Source of the DNA: Nematostella vectensis
Lineage: Eukaryota > Cnidaria > Anthozoa > Actiniaria > Edwardsiidae
Assembly: GCF_932526225.1 (NCBI RefSeq)
Contig: NC_064043.1
Location: 15,312,085-15,376,084 of the forward strand
DNA length: 64,000 nt
Direction of reading: 5' to 3'
The notes beneath the pieces are model-generated. The model did no database searches. It had not been told where the DNA came from and saw only the letters and a program-made list of their open reading frames with translations. This document shows positions 11,084 through 24,540 of this stretch, in pieces. Numbering within the stretch: the first letter of the stretch is position 1; each line of letters begins with the position of its first letter. The translations under genes were made by a program, and so were the position numbers.

Positions 11084-11775
11084 AAGGGTTAGATCATTAA
11101 CAACTTGGTTAATAATAGCTTTTTTCATACCAGGCGTTTTACTTAAAAAGACACGAGTTGCATTTGAAAATCCGACTAGGAAAAGAAATAAGGAGTACAT
11201 AGTAAACTAGATTTGGTAACCCCCCTATCCACTGTAATCCCAAATTGTAAATCTAATTCAGTTTGTTACTGTCGAATGAAAGTTATGTCGCAATAGGAAG
11301 TTTTAGCGAGGACATTGACAAACGCTAGAGGGGGAGGGGGGGAAATATATATATTAGGTGTTTTCACGTCATAGTTTGGAGGAAAACGGTTGAAATATGC
11401 CAGACAGAAGCATTGCCACATGCTGATATAGACTTTGGCATTGTTTTCCTTGCTGTCGTCCTTGCTAAAATTCCGAGCTGTGCAGACTCGCCGAAATTCC
11501 CAAAACTGGATTAGTGGTATCGTGGTTCGTGTAAAGCAAAACATTCAACACTGCAGTTTTCCTTTATCTCCGAGCATTATGGTCGCAAGGTGTAAATGAG
11601 ACTATTAAATCGAAAATTAATGACATTATTATGATATTTTTGTTTTATCTCACAACCCATCGCCACTAAGGTTCGTTTTAAAAATTTTTAAAAGCATGAA
11701 ATACCATTTATAGTCACGCCTCTGTCATCAGTCACGCCACCGTCACGACATCTCACGCTCTTGGGACCATGACAG

Positions 11776-12190
11776 CCCATGATCCCTTGCGCTACTAGCT
11801 CGTTTGCCATGGAACCAAGAAAGCCCATGATCCATTGCGCTACTAGCTCGTTTGCCGTGGAACCAAGAAAGCCCATGATCCCTTGCGCTACTAGCTCGTT
11901 TGCCGTGGAACCAAGAAAGCCCATGATCCCTTGCGCTACTAGCTCGTTTGCCGTGGAACCAAGAAAGCCCATGATCCCTTGCGCTACTAGCTCGTTTGCC
12001 GTGGAACCAAGAAAGCCCATGATCCCTTGCGCTACTAGCTCGTTTGCCGTGGAACCAAGAAAGCCCATGATCCATTGCGCTACTAGCTCGTTTGCCGTGG
12101 AACGAAGAAAGCCCATGATCCATTGCGCTACTAGCTCGTTTGCCGTGGAACCAAGAAAGCCCATGATCCCTTGCGCTACTAGCTCGTTTG
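11776..12190. repeat. 48-bp minisatellite, about 8.6 copies
   Basis: Unit: CCCATGATCCCTTGCGCTAC, TAGCTCGTTTGCCGTGGAAC, CAAGAAAG. Copies are almost identical; the common change is CCCTTGCG to CCATTGCG. Because 48 is a multiple of 3, several frames stay open, but none is credible as a gene. Confidence 0.93.
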
Positions 12191-12408
12191 ATTCCTGCCC
12201 ACTGCACGTGGTCTCTAACCCACTTTAACTTTTATAAAAAAAACATTCTGGTTTGGGGGATTTCCCTTGTTTTCTCATTCGATTGACTAATTTTCTTTAA
12301 TTCATATACTTGAGAGCGCAGATGCTAGTGCTTTTGTATCTCCATACTGCCAACACTTCCGAGTGGATACCATTTGGGCCCGTTATCGGCTCCTCCCCCG
12401 AATAAGCG

Positions 12409-12431
12409 CCCCCCCCCCCCCCCCCCCCCCC
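12409..12431. repeat. Homopolymer C(23) tract
   Basis: Twenty-three C in a row in the spacer between MRPL22 and Tbx20-A. Confidence 0.9.
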
Positions 12432-13684
12432 AAACATGACTGAAGAAAAGTATCGAAAACTGACAACACTAGCCGCCGCATCAAATCCTTGAATTTGGGA
12501 GGATTTAAAAAAAACGTGATTGCTGTCGCAGCGAAGTCGCCTCAGCTGTCTAATCAATGAAAACCGGGCTTCTTAGGACAAACTAGGAGCGTGAGGGTTT
12601 CTAGTCTCACTTTGCGATGCGACCAGCCTTCTTTGTGTGCATCGCATCGCACGATTATCATCATCATCAGCTCAGCTAGAAATCGGGCCTACTCCTCACT
12701 AACCGGTGGTGACCAAATTACACGACAGCACTCATTCACTCATACCGGAACGGTAAGCTTGTAACTAGTGGTAAAGCGGAAGCGCCTCGCATGTGACATG
12801 AAAATTCAAACAAGCGCTGTTGTTGTTGTTGTTGTCTTTTTACTATTACTTTAAAACTGTCCGATCATAAACCCGGAAGGATTATCATAACAAAACATTT
12901 TTTACACTCAAAGCTCACAAGTATTTGTTTAGGGGGAGGGCTCGTAGTTGTAATAGTAGTATTATCCCGTAAATGGCTTCTTAATTTACAGCGTTTATTG
13001 GAACAGAATTCAGTCTAACATTTTCGTATGACAACGGTGGTATTAGTGTAGTGTAATATTATATAGTATATGTAGCAGACGGGATTCCGTGCAAGTTTCG
13101 TCCAATACCTGCGTGGAATTCAATCAAGTATACGTTGTGGAGTAAGTGCTGACTGCTAAATCATCCCACTGTTTGTTTACCCCTACTCAGCTTATCGCGA
13201 TGACCTTCGTAACATCCACTTCACTAAACGCGTAACGTTACTCTCCAAATAACCACTCCTGATTGGCGGAGCGCATCTCCGTCTCTGAGCCTACTACTTG
13301 TTATCACCCCATCACTCGTCGAGCTCGCAGTATGTGTATATATTTCTGTAGGTGTTGACGCGTGTTTCTTGCCTATCCCGCATGCTGGAGTTGCAGTCGG
13401 AGATAAGGCGGAAATCATCGGAGTTCTAGAAGACGTCAGTTACGCACCGGCGCTAGAGAAGGAAGCGTGTGTTCTTTCGCGGTTTAGTTATTGGCGCGCC
13501 GATTTGGTTCACGCACTCGCCTTCATCTCTATCTCATCTCCTACCATTGGCTCGCCCTTAGTGCAATCCCCACACCACTCATCGCACTCATTAATTACCG
13601 TTTATAGCTGTTTGTTTCTCGCTAGTTGGGAGTCTTCAAACGCACTTTAGCCACCTTGGAGTGCTCCATTGGCTCCATTGTGCG

Positions 13685-16600
13685 ATGGCGGAAAAACGTG
13701 AAGTTACTTCAGCCACAGACGCCAAGTCGAGCCCTCTCTCAACGCGCGCTACCGCCTTCTCTATCGCTTCTATCATTTCGTCCAGTGAAGGTAAATGTAT
13801 TTAACCGCCTCTAGTACTCTAGGGATACACAATACTTTTAAGGTTAAATCCAGTCGAAGTGAAAACTTCATGTGTGTTCATCTAGAGCTGATAACACAAT
13901 CTGACATTTTTTTAAAATTCGTCTCTGTAGATCTGAAAAGAAATCGCGAGAGAAGCTCAGAAAGCGAAAGCCATCGTCCTCCATCATCATCACCTAAGCG
14001 GTTTAAGACTTCAGAGGACGAAGAGCCCACTGCGCAAAGTTTCGAGAGCGATGAGATCCCTGGCTCGCCCGAGGAGCTGGATTGCGCTGAGATGTGTCTG
14101 GAAGGACGGGAGCTCTGGGGACGCTTCAATGAGCTAGGCACAGAAATGATTATAACAAAGTCAGGGAGGTAAGAACTTATTCAACTGTGTCATGTGAAGT
14201 ATGCTGAGAACTTACCCCGTGTGGGTGGCTTGAGGTCTTTTGCGATAGCAAAACGCTCGCGCGAAATCTTGCTTTCCGTTCAAAACTAGAAGATATCGAA
14301 GAATGAGAATGTTCGTTAAGAAATGTTTCCAAAACGTGCACCTATGTCGAGCCTAATTTCAGAGAACGATTTGTATCGTTCAGACTAGAGACTAGCCTTG
14401 GCCAACTTGTATAGTTTGCCCATTTACTGGTAGCGTGTCATTATTTACCTCAAACTATTTTGTTTGGTCTGTGGAATGATAAGGTGTTAACCACTCGAAG
14501 TAATCAATTTAGCTGGTAAAGCAAACAGTTTATTGTATTAAAACAGCTCTGTATGCGATTACCTACTAAACGAATACAATTGAACAGACCTGTAATTGAT
14601 CCATGAACAATTATCAGATAAAGAACGTGAAGCACATCTCACTCCCTTAAGAAAAAGTCAGTTTGTTAGTCCTTCTAACCTTTCTAGGTGCTCTAATCCG
14701 TTCGAGTTATTCGCTTAGGTGTTGATTGGGGCAAACAGCTCTAGCTTACACTGTAGACTCGATAGCAGTACAACAAAATGACACGGCTTGATGTTATCTG
14801 GCGGACCCCATTGCAACGAGTGTCACGGCATTTAGGCAGCCATGGGATATCTCATCTGCTTTGCTGATATACCAACATGCTATCACTCGCAACCGCGTAA
14901 TTACTCGCAAGTTACACAGTGAATATTGAGAATAACCGTAGAAGTATGTCAAAAAGAGACGGGAATTTCTCGTCTGAGAAATCTTTATGTATTTTACTTA
15001 AAAGTGTCTGGACTCAACACCGATCTGCTTATAACAGCATTCGTCTTAGTGTTCGGAAAAGTAAAACAAAAACAAAAATTATGTCTATGAAGCTAATTTG
15101 ACAATCGTGAAGGGTAGATATTTTCTTTTTAATAATTCTATATTACCGTTGTTCAGCTTCTTGTTAATTGTTTAGGATAAAGTACAAATGGCGATTCTTC
15201 AAGACCACCGTTTTTGTAACTAAAGTGATCCGAAAATGGTATTCTTCATACACGAAGGGTATAGTATTTCCAAACATTGATGTGTGATTTTACTTTTATT
15301 GTTTGTATCTTAAACAACCCCTTAAGAAGTGATGCAAGCCATACATCTCGGTATCCTTTAATGTCCAGCCTTTTGCTTGAATTGAGATTTCGAGATTCTA
15401 AACTGCTTAGGTCTTGACTGCAATAACCGACCCTTGGTTATATGTAGAAGCATCTTCCCTTGACGAAATGTGATAAATTCAAATCGACAAGCAATGGCCA
15501 ACGACTAACTTGTGCTTTTATAAAACGGCACCTTTACCTTTCGGAAATCTTTGAATAATCATCAGCATACTTAACTTGAAAGTTATATTATTCAAATATC
15601 TCTTCGACTTGTGGGGCTGCAAAAAAGTTAAAAAATGTCCATTAAAAGACAAGATTTAGTATAATACGCAAATTGAGTTAAAAAGAAAAAGAACCAACCC
15701 TTCAAATACAAAAACATTTCAGAGACAAATCTGTTCGCAGTAAAAGGCATTGATTGATATATTGAAAGGTTTATACCTAATATTTATGAATTTATTTTAC
15801 TAGCTTATAATAATTTGAAGTTTCTTGTGTGATTAATTTTGCAATTCAAGGCGGATGTTCCCAACGTTGCGGATCTCCGTGAGTGGTGTCCAGCCCAAAG
15901 CCAACTACATGGTTCTGCTGGACATCGTTCCCGTGGACGACAAGCGGTACCGGTACGCGTACCATCGCTCCACGTGGCTGGTGGCAGGCAAAGCTGATCC
16001 GCCAGCTCCAGTCAGACTCTACATGCACCCTGACTCACCGTTCACGGGGGAACAGCTGCTTAAACAGATCATCTCGTTCGAGAAAGTCAAGCTCACCAAC
16101 AACGACACAGACCACAATGGCCACGTGAGTAGCCACACGAATAACCCTTGTTATCGGTGTATTGGTTATGTTTGCTGGGTGTGTTAATGGTTTGGTAGTA
16201 TTATAAATGCCTGTAACCCTGTCTGAGGATGAATTTAGTCAAGCAGTAGCTAAAATTGAACTCGTCTATTGATGAGTGAAGATGACGAACTTTCGATGGA
16301 CATAAATACGAGTTTAAACACACTGCCGTAGTTTGTAAGTTAAGAAGCTGCTTTGAATGGAGACTGTCAACGACGCTACCATTCACCAAGAACTAGTTCA
16401 TCCTAAGCGTTCTGCTTTATGCTTTCGGACACTTTTTTAGTTTGGTCGATCTTTTAAAGACGTAATGAAATGTTTGTATGCCATTTTCCCATTAGAGCGA
16501 ATGGATAATGTTTTTCATAACGAAAATGTTGTCATCTATATCTATTGACAAGTTTTTTTCTCTCTTTATTGTTCTCGAACCCCGTGTTATTGATGAAATC

Positions 16601-19600
16601 TCTACCACCATTACCTTTTTCCCCTTACGGTCGTCATATGTTACGAACTAGGTATATGAAAGGCTTGTTAGTAATGACTGCAAGCCACATGCTTACTTCA
16701 TCTACTAGCCGTCAACATTATCCTTAGAATTGTTTCACCCCATACTTGATATCAATATCATCCATATTTTTTGGTAAGAAAACAATTTAGGTTAATTGAA
16801 AAAAAAGTTACATATGAAGTAGTTTCCAATATTTCTAATATTTTTTCTCAAGCCTTTGCAGTGACAGAACAACCTTTATGATAAATGATGTTTGATTTGG
16901 AACAGATGTAGTTTAAACTGCCCATCCAACTTTTAACAAACACATTTGGCAGGAACCTCAAAATTAATTACTTCATTTAGATCTTCCAATTATGTCAAAA
17001 GCAGTGTGTAAACGTGAGTCCAGTGTTTCGCATACAGAAGCTTTCCGTTTGACCTGTATCTGCATTGTTTATGCGCTACAGAAAAGACTCCTAAGAAAGG
17101 TCACACGTCACTTTGGAGAATCCTGAATTTTCCCATGGAAGTTTTCCTGAAATAATGAGAGTTCCTCCTAGTCGATCTTAGTTTTGGTTGTTTCTCTGAT
17201 TTATTCGATTATCCTGGTAACTAAACTTTCCATTGTACTTACCTATTGCATAAATGAAATACCAACAACAGCTCCGGGTGTTGAAAACCTCAAACAAGGG
17301 GATCCTAATTTTTTTTATTATCACAAGGTAATTTTCCGCATTTGTCAGTTAATCGAGTCAACTTGAGTTTTCGGATAAAAGTACTTTTGAATAAGCAGAT
17401 GACCAAACATCACAGTGAAGGACGTTTTATAACAAGACGGCTGTAGGTTTCACGCCTAGGTTTGTTAACTAAAGTTTTGTTACTCTACGCCTTTGTTTGC
17501 TTGAGATGTATGATGATGTTAACCCCACTATGTTTTATTTTACAGCTTATTCTCCATTCGATGCATAAGTACAAGCCCCGTGTTCATCTTATGAGAAAGC
17601 GGGACCACACTGCCTCGATTGTCAACCTCAACTCAGAAGAAGTGAAGACGTTCACCTTTCCTGAAACATCATTCATCGCAGTAACTGCCTACCAGAACCA
17701 GCTTGTAAGAGAATTCGCTAATTATGGTTACTTTTTTGTAACAGTACTGCATCCAAAATTCGAGATTTTTAGTCGGAATCCTGAATATGAAACGCCAGAC
17801 ACTGATACCCGACTCTGAATTTTTCTTGTCTTTATTAGGACTTCTGGGCTGGTGCCACTTAATAATGGATAGAGCGGTATATTCTTAAGGGCTTTTGATG
17901 CTATACAAAATATCATTTTGACGAAGCACGACTTTCACATCGCTCAAAAAGGTTCACAGTGTGACTGGCATAGCACTCATTTTGTATAACGTACCACTAG
18001 AGTGTGATGAAAAATCGACGCAGAAGCCAGAAGAGTGAAAGTCAACCGGAAGCATACAGAGAGGCTATATGTTTTCTTTACTTCGTTTTGACATTTATCC
18101 TTCCGACCTAGTCGATTGTCGTTACTTTAGTTAATTTATCATTTTTCCAAGTCATTTACTTGTAAGAGCGTTTTTTGATGCCCAATCAAGCAATAGTTTG
18201 TGGGTATAACTTTTAAACAATATGATGATATCTTCAATAATAAAACGTTTTCTTCCCTATCTTTTGCTTTATTTGTGCTACATTCTGCTCACAAGTATTG
18301 CCACAATAGATTGAGAATAGAAAAAAATAATATATAGCATTTTTTATATTTACAGATAACCCGGCTAAAAATCGACAGCAATCCATTCGCCAAAGGGTTC
18401 AGAGATACAATGAGGATTATTCCGGTGCAAAGGTAAGCGCTCAATCCTGGAAGTTTCCTTATCCTAAATAATCGTCAATTTCAGCTTTCTCACGTTAACA
18501 TATCCTTTCTTTCTCCCACATTGTGTTGTTACCTTACCTTCCCATGTCTTTATCTACCTTAACCTACACTAACTTACATTAACTTAACTAATCTCTCCTC
18601 GTCTTAACTTGTCTTGCCTCACTTCAACTTACATAGGATTTTCATTTTACCTCATCTAACCTAACTTCATCTCATCCTACCTCAACACAACTCATCTAAA
18701 CTCCGCTCCCCTTATCTGAGCTCCCCTTCACTTATCTAGGCTGAAACATGATCTTACTCTTTTTATGTTACCTTATCTTAATCTAAACTCACCTCACATT
18801 CCTCGTTTTCCCTCACCTCACATTATCTCACCTTGCCTTATCTTTACTAATCTCACCTCAACCCAACTCATCACCTTGTTTTGCCTTTTCTTACCTTACC
18901 TCACCTTACTTCACCTTCCATCCCATCACCTTTCTAAATCCTACACCATCCACCTAACCTTATGTCACCTTACCCTATGTCACCTCACCTTATGTCACCT
19001 TACCTTGTGTCACCTCACCTTATGACACCTTACCCTATGCCACCTTACCTTATGTCACCTCACCTTATGCCACCTCACCTTATGCCACCTTACCTTGTGT
19101 CTCCTTACCTTATGTCACCTTACTTTATGTTACCTTACCGTGTGTCGCCTTACCTTATGTCACCTAACCTTATGTCACCTTACCTTGTGTCACCTTACCT
19201 TGTGTCACCTTACCTAATGTCACCTTACCTTATGTCACCTTACCTTGTGTCACCTTACCTTATGTCACCTTACCTTGTGTCACCTTACCTCATGTCACCT
19301 TACTTTATGCCGCCTTACCTTGTGTCGCCTTACCTTATGTCACCTAACCTTATGTCACCTTACTTCACCTTCCTCTCCATCACCTTTCTATACTTACCTC
19401 ATCTACCTTACCTTATGTCACCTTACCTTGTGTCACCTTACCTTGTGGGTAAAGTATAACATTTCTCTTGTCACAGGGAATGTAGCAGTCATAGCACTGG
19501 CTTCAGCTCTACCGTAATACACTCCAGTCCAGTCTATATCCCTGTACCGCGGATCATCTCACCTACACTAATACAAACAGACCACAACAGTTCAACGACT

Positions 19601-20089
19601 CTAGTTCGAGCAGACCACGACGCTTCAACGATTTTATTCCGAACAGATCACGACGCTTCGCCGATCTTAATCCGAACAGACCGAGAGTCTAAGCTTGACT
19701 CGTCTTGTTGCCAATCCTGCTCCTCATTGCGACAAAAAAGTAAGCAGAACTATGTCTCCTCGCTTGCGGTGAAGTATTTAAAAGTAACTTAAACCTCTAT
19801 ACCATTATGAGTAGGAATGGGTTCAGCCTTGCTTTTCAAACATTGATATTTACTCCTTTGTCACAGTAATGTCACTTAAACAAAAAAGTCACAGGTTTTT
19901 ATAACCTGTAATGTTTTTGCTTTTTCAGGTGCGTTCCACCCCGTATCTGTGGTCAGTGGTTCATCGTACCTGCATTTCTCCTCCACGTTGGCTCCCGAGT
20001 CACGTCTTTGTCTACAAACGAGTCTGCTCCCGCATGTTAGCATTCCCTCTACTTGCATTCAGCCCTCGGCCCACTCGAACAGTCCTTGA
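13685..20089 (+). CDS. tbx20: Tbx20-class T-box transcription factor, paralogue A (seven exons)
   Basis: A nuclear DNA-binding regulator of the Tbx1/15/18/20/22 group. Exons: 13685-13790, 13931-14168, 15851-16124, 17546-17704, 18356-18432, 19477-19739, 19929-20089. They total 1,278 nt, or 425 residues; human TBX20 is 447. Residues 25-32 (FSIASIIS) form the eh1-like Groucho-binding motif typical of Tbx20. The T-box spans about residues 91-284, with [65 protein letters not shown] and [17 protein letters not shown]. The tail (exons 6 and 7) is Ser/Thr/Pro-rich. The splice phases of exons 6 and 7 (2 then 1) are what fix their frames, and the donor of exon 6 is A|GTAAGC. The start is the only in-frame ATG ahead of the eh1 motif. 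Exon 3 is almost identical to exon 3 of paralogue B. Confidence 0.9.
15851..16152 (+). repeat. Tbx20-A copy of the near-identical exon 3 tract
   Basis: All of exon 3 (274 nt) plus 28 nt of intron 3 matches the inverse of 29500-29801 with a single exon difference (C at 16112, GAC, against GAT in B). Identity stops close to the exon's 5' edge and at CCCTTGTT in the intron. Confidence 0.93.
18500..19449. repeat. CTTAC/CTCAC-rich low-complexity block becoming a 15-bp tandem repeat, Tbx20-A intron 5
   Basis: From about 18960 the unit is CACCTTACCTTATGT, with TTGTGT variants (about 33 copies). The preceding 450 bases are a degenerate CTTACCTTA/CTCACCTCA mixture. The array stops about 27 nt before the exon 6 acceptor (TCTCTTGTCACAG). 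Confidence 0.88.
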
Positions 20090-20148
20090 TATCTTTATGT
20101 AAAGTGTTAATATTAAATGTAAATATATGTTTTATATATATTGCCGGA

Positions 20149-20154
20149 ATAAAA
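20149..20154 (+). terminator. Polyadenylation signal AATAAA for Tbx20-A
   Basis: A canonical hexamer lies 60 nt after the TGA stop of exon 7, in an AT-rich 3' UTR (TAAATATATGTTTTATATAT just upstream). It supports this as the true 3' end of the gene. Confidence 0.65.
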
Positions 20155-20793
20155 TAGAAACATGGCGTTTTGACAGTAGAATGTTCTTCCATTTTTTTAT
20201 TGTCAACATGTTCGCATTTCCTGGATTGTATTAAGTACTACAGCTTAAATGTTTACACTTTTTCTTCATTAGAAAGTCAAAACGAATCACACCCCGAGAG
20301 GAAAGGGAGGAAAGGTTACAGTGTTTTTCAGGACAGGAATATTTTGGGTATTTGCTTGGGATTTTAACTCCTAGTTTGTGGTTTCATTCAAACTTTCCGC
20401 CTGATATGTTCTCATTTGATAGTTTGGTAGAGAAGAGTTTCTGGCTTTCGCCAATGCAATGTTAGATCTTCCGGGCGTGTCGAGAAAACGGATCTGGGTA
20501 AACTGTATTGAAAAATAAATTTCATTCATTTCCTTTTTCAATCCCTCGCCAAGGTCATGAGATGTGCGCAATAAGATTTAGGAATGTGGTCGCCAGATCG
20601 AGTTTTGCAAACAAAGTTCGTATGCGAAATCACCGAGAAGTCAAGAAGATTGGTTGACCATTTTTTGATCATGTTAAGTCACCATTAAAACAATTGAATT
20701 ATTGCTTAAGAGAAGTTTATGGCTGACAATCAAATCACTCACCAAGGGTAGTGGAATTAGTTATCACAGTCTTGACTCACTGCGCAACCTTCA

Positions 20794-21083
20794 TCAGGTG
20801 ACCACTTTTTGTGCAGCGAGCTTGGTCGCTTTAGAGAGGGCATGCTGTGCGTGTGTAATCAAGTACGCATTGTAGTCTTCAGCTCTTCCATCAGGTGACC
20901 ACTATTCGTGCAGCGATCTTGGTCGCTTTAGAGAGGGCATGCTGTGCGTGTGTGTAATCAAGTACGCATTGTAGTCTACAGCTTTTCCATTAGGTGACCA
21001 CTTTTTCGTGCGGCGAGTTTGTTCGCTTTAGAAAGGGCGTGATGTGCGTGTTGTAGTCAAGCAGGCATTGTAGTCTATAGCCT
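20794..21083. repeat. Approx. 97-bp tandem repeat, 3 copies
   Basis: Copies begin CATCAGGTGACCACT or CATTAGGTGACCACT at about 20794, 20891 and 20988. Each contains GCTTTAGAGAGGGCATG (or variant) and GCATTGTAGTCT. The third copy is the most diverged. Confidence 0.85.
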
Positions 21084-22834
21084 CGTACGACAGATGCCGT
21101 TTGCATTCTTGCGCCTGTCAGCAAGGCCTTATCACGCCATCTCAGCTGTTGTGACGCCTTGCTTTTGATATTTTCCCAGGACTAGGGGGTTATCAGTATT
21201 CATCCGCGATCTGTCCACAGCTTATATAGCGATTGCTTAGACTGATTGATGAAGGGAGCTAAGATGATTGTGCTGTGTTGTTTTGATATCTTTCAAATGA
21301 GTGCAACAGTAGGCAATATGTGCCACACATTCGAGTTCGTGACGACGCAAGCGGTAAACATTTTGGACATGTTTTTTTCCCTTTGGAATAAAGCAGCCAT
21401 ATTTTTTTTTCTTTCATTTTAAATTTTAAAATAAGCTACTTTAACAAAATTATTATTTTTTTAATTAAACTTTATAATGCGACGTGCGCCGCCAATGCCA
21501 ATACAAAATTAGATACTTTATAACTATTTCTATATAATTATTTCATGCGTCATGTTCTGATGTGCGTTCAACCCTTTTTTCCCTCCCTGGTTGGTTAGTT
21601 GGTGATGTTCATGTCATTTAGATAGCACGTTTCTCGCATCCTCATTGGATTTGATTGGTTTACATCACAAAACTGTCAAGTTGACCACGCTAGCGCTCGT
21701 CGCATTGTAAGTGCTGCAAAACGCTCCTGTGTTTTGAATTGTGTTTATGGGCAACTCTTGCTGAAGTTATACTTGTGGTGCCAAGAGGACCTCATGCCCT
21801 CCGTCTATTTTCCTTGATTTGCTACTAACTGCAAATATTACCATACAAGGGTTGTTTTGTGCATGGGGGTCATCGCAGTAAAAGACTGTGGTTTATGAAA
21901 CGTTCTTGAGAGGTGAACTGTAATGGGAACGGAAACAATTGTAGACTACGGCCGATTTTGACCCCACCTCCCCTTCAGAGCCGTGTGTTATTTATAGGAT
22001 AAAGGCCGGCACGCAGCCTATATTTTAATTTGCTTTCATCGACTGTGCTATGCTCTTAGCATAGCTAAGCATTTCCGTGTGATAGAATTGATGTCGCATT
22101 TTAACTTTTCAGCTGCGATCTGTGCACAGACTTATCAGGAATGCGCGGGGTTAAGGAGATGATAATATTGATGGAGATTGTATTTGGCGTAAGGCGGCTT
22201 TTCGCAGCAGTCGATGGCAATCTTCGGTGTTGATTTGCCAGATGGCTGGGCGGAACGCTACACAGACGCGAAGCATAAGGCATTCCTAGACTGAAACATT
22301 TGGCAATTAGTTCAGAATGCTCCCGTGCGCTCTGTACTTGCGTCCGTTAAAAATTCGGCCAAATTATTTTCTTTGCCCATTCCATTTGCGGCGGAAAGGC
22401 GGGGGGGATAAGGTAGCTCGCTCGCCGCACATTTTAAATTCGGAGGGATTGAACTCCTTTTTCCGATGCTGATAGGATATAAACGAAGAACGTTAAATTT
22501 TGCCTATTAAATGCGATCAAATCTTGTGCCATGAATGTTGCTCTCGCTCGTATTGTAGGTGTTTTTTCTTCGACCGAATAAGACAGCTCAACGTCACCAT
22601 AATTATTAAACAGGCGAAAGAAAAAGGGAACAGCATCGGGTGCGTACACAAGGGGGTGAGGTGCGCGCGCGCATCCCCTTGGCCGCCAAAAAGCTGGCCA
22701 TTCCTTATTGAAGGGTCGTCATATACTATCCTATTTCCATATGATGCCTATGACTGCGCACCCCCCCCCCCCTCTCCCCTTAGCCAATCCCCAATAGAAT
22801 TGGGAAAAGCAGAGGGGGTGGGTTGGGGGAGTAA

Positions 22835-23310
22835 AATGTACGGTGGTGCCTCTTTAGCGGGCATCTTCGGGACCAATCCAAGTGGCCGCTTATGAAGGGT
22901 GGTACTGTGATAAAGGTATTAAATACAGTGGTGCCTCTATTTAGCCGGCCACCCTCGGAACCAAGCAGGGTGGCCGCAGAGTTTCTCAAGAAAATTAAAA
23001 AATTTGAGAAACGCTTGATGTCCCATTTTGCTGTTAGAGCCCTTGGGAAATTTCTTAATTAGTTTACGTTAGCAGCTTTGATACGAGTTTTACAGCAAAC
23101 CGAATAAAAGCTTGCTATTGGCTTAGCAATAATCTATTCTGTCGACAAAATTGTCTTGGTTGGTAGTTCGTCCCAATAAGCGGGTGGCCGCTCAATAAAT
23201 TGATGATCAATAGTTTGGGACTTAATAGGGGTGAATAATGGGTAACCAATATTTTGGGACTTTGGAAAGCGGTCGATTAGCATGATGGATATGGGACTGT
23301 ATTACATGAG
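22835..23310. mobile_element. Possible Tc1/mariner-pogo-type transposon remnants
   Basis: Sequences of the type TACGGTGGTGCCTCTTTAGC and TACAGTGGTGCCTCTATTTA at 22838 and 22924, with GTGGCCGC motifs, and GGGACTGTATTA near 23300 in inverse orientation, resemble transposon ends that begin TACAGT. No transposase remains. Weak call based on end-motif resemblance. Confidence 0.3.
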
Positions 23311-24204
23311 ATGAAGCCTCCGGACTCGAACAGCGCAATGGATTATGGGTGTCACAAGTGAAAATTTCTTTTTTTCACATGACCCTTCCATGGCAACGTT
23401 AAAACGATAAACCCGCTATTTGTACTATTCCTTATCAACAACCTGGGAAGCCGTAATTGTAAATTGAGTATGGCTTATAAAGAGAGAAAGTGATATCAAG
23501 TATCTTTCTGGCTTCGCTCAGGGATGTTTTCGACAATGGACAAGAAGTTCCATTTTTCCTTTATTATTAATAAACATATTTACAAAGTTTTATATAAATC
23601 TGTACAAAAAATGTATAGTACATTTATGGTATGATAATGTTTTAGTGCTCCCTTCACCTCATTGGATATCTTTACAAGCTTACACTATTTGTAACTTGTC
23701 TTATTGGGATTAATTCTAAAGTAAAGATGAAAAGTAATCTAGTCGCATGATTTATCCATATTGTTTTGCATTCAGTAAAAGTATGACGAGCTCGATGTTA
23801 TCTTTAGATAGTAGAGTTGTCAACTACCATTTCGCCGTCTTTCACTGAACACTATTTGAAAAAAGTGCACCACAAATATAAAATATGTCGCTGGCGTCAG
23901 CTAAAACAGTGGATTGTAATCTTAGAAGAACATAAAAACCTAATTATTGCGCCACTAAACCCAAGTGACCCCATTTTTACTAAGGTTTTGTCAATAACAG
24001 GACTGTGAATAGTTCCTAAGAGCCGTAAACTCTAGCGCAAACCTATAACCTATTCATATATGGGTATATCACTCATTTGAGAAGAAACGTAGCTAACATT
24101 TCTTTGTTGCTGTTAGATAAACTTGTGACATGTTTTGATAATAAAATCAATTTATGGTTTTCCTGATTTTCTCGAGTGTCGGGTATCGCAGAAGTAATAT
24201 TACA

Positions 24205-24540
24205 CACTGTACCAGTCCTTGAAAAGTCTTTATAGCTATCTGAATGATGAGAAGTGCACTGAAGTCGAGAGAGTAGTGGTAGGCTGGCAGGATATTTGAT
24301 AATTCTACATGTTGTATACCAGTCCTTGAAGCCTTTGTATCTATACTTGTTGTATACCAGTCCTTGCAGCCTTTGTAGCTATCTGATGGATGGGTGTTGT
24401 ACTGAAGTCGGTAGAGGGTGATTGGCTGGCATCAGGAGAATCGATAATATTACATGTTGTATACCAGTCCTTGAAAGGCCTTTGTAGCTATCTGATGGAT
24501 GGGTAATGTACTGAAGTCGGTAGACTCGTGGCTGGTTGGT
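24205..24540. repeat. Approx. 110-bp repeat, about 3 copies, covering the end of Tbx20-B exon 7 and its 3' flank
   Basis: The plus-strand motif TATACCAGTCCTTG, then CCTTTGTAGCTATCTGATGG, then TACTGAAGTCGGTAGA recurs at about 24456-24525, 24345-24420 and, more diverged, 24208-24275. On the minus strand the copy at 24456-24525 contains the last coding codons and stop of Tbx20-B; the others lie in the 3' flank. Confidence 0.82.

Larger units (their letters stand above)
11084..13684. other. MRPL22 3' flank / Tbx20-A 5' flank
   Basis: No convincing coding exon was found apart from repeat artefacts. The stretch holds a 48-bp minisatellite and a C23 tract (listed separately), and a GTT run near 12820-12836. 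The last few hundred bases before 13685 should contain the Tbx20-A promoter and 5' UTR, but no core motif is evident. Confidence 0.5.
20090..24487. other. Convergent intergenic spacer between the two Tbx20 genes
   Basis: No supported gene. It contains the 3' UTR of A, a three-copy 97-bp repeat (20794-21083), a possible Tc1/pogo-type remnant (22835-23310) and the repeated 3' flank of B (about 24205 onward). AT-rich stretches at 21360-21480 and 23540-23620 show nothing else recognisable. Confidence 0.5.

Noticed and set aside
11266..11544. 92-codon minus-strand open frame
   Set aside because: No recognisable domain, low-complexity content, no splice-site support.
11776..12190. CRISPR-like regular repeat
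   Set aside because: Repeats are directly contiguous with no variable spacers, and the window is eukaryotic. The same applies to the other arrays.
11688..12228. Three overlapping open frames on both strands with an apparent 16-residue repeat
   Set aside because: 48-bp minisatellite; frames are open because 48 is divisible by 3; no splice or domain support.
19929..20040. Tbx20-A ending directly after exon 5 with a 36-residue tail read from 19929
   Set aside because: Inserting exon 6 (19477-19739) gives consistent phases, a good acceptor and donor, a Ser/Pro-rich tail and a total length close to vertebrate Tbx20, so the longer model is preferred.
22500..22895. 131-codon plus-strand open frame
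   Set aside because: Overlaps a poly-C-rich stretch and a likely transposon remnant; composition is not protein-like.
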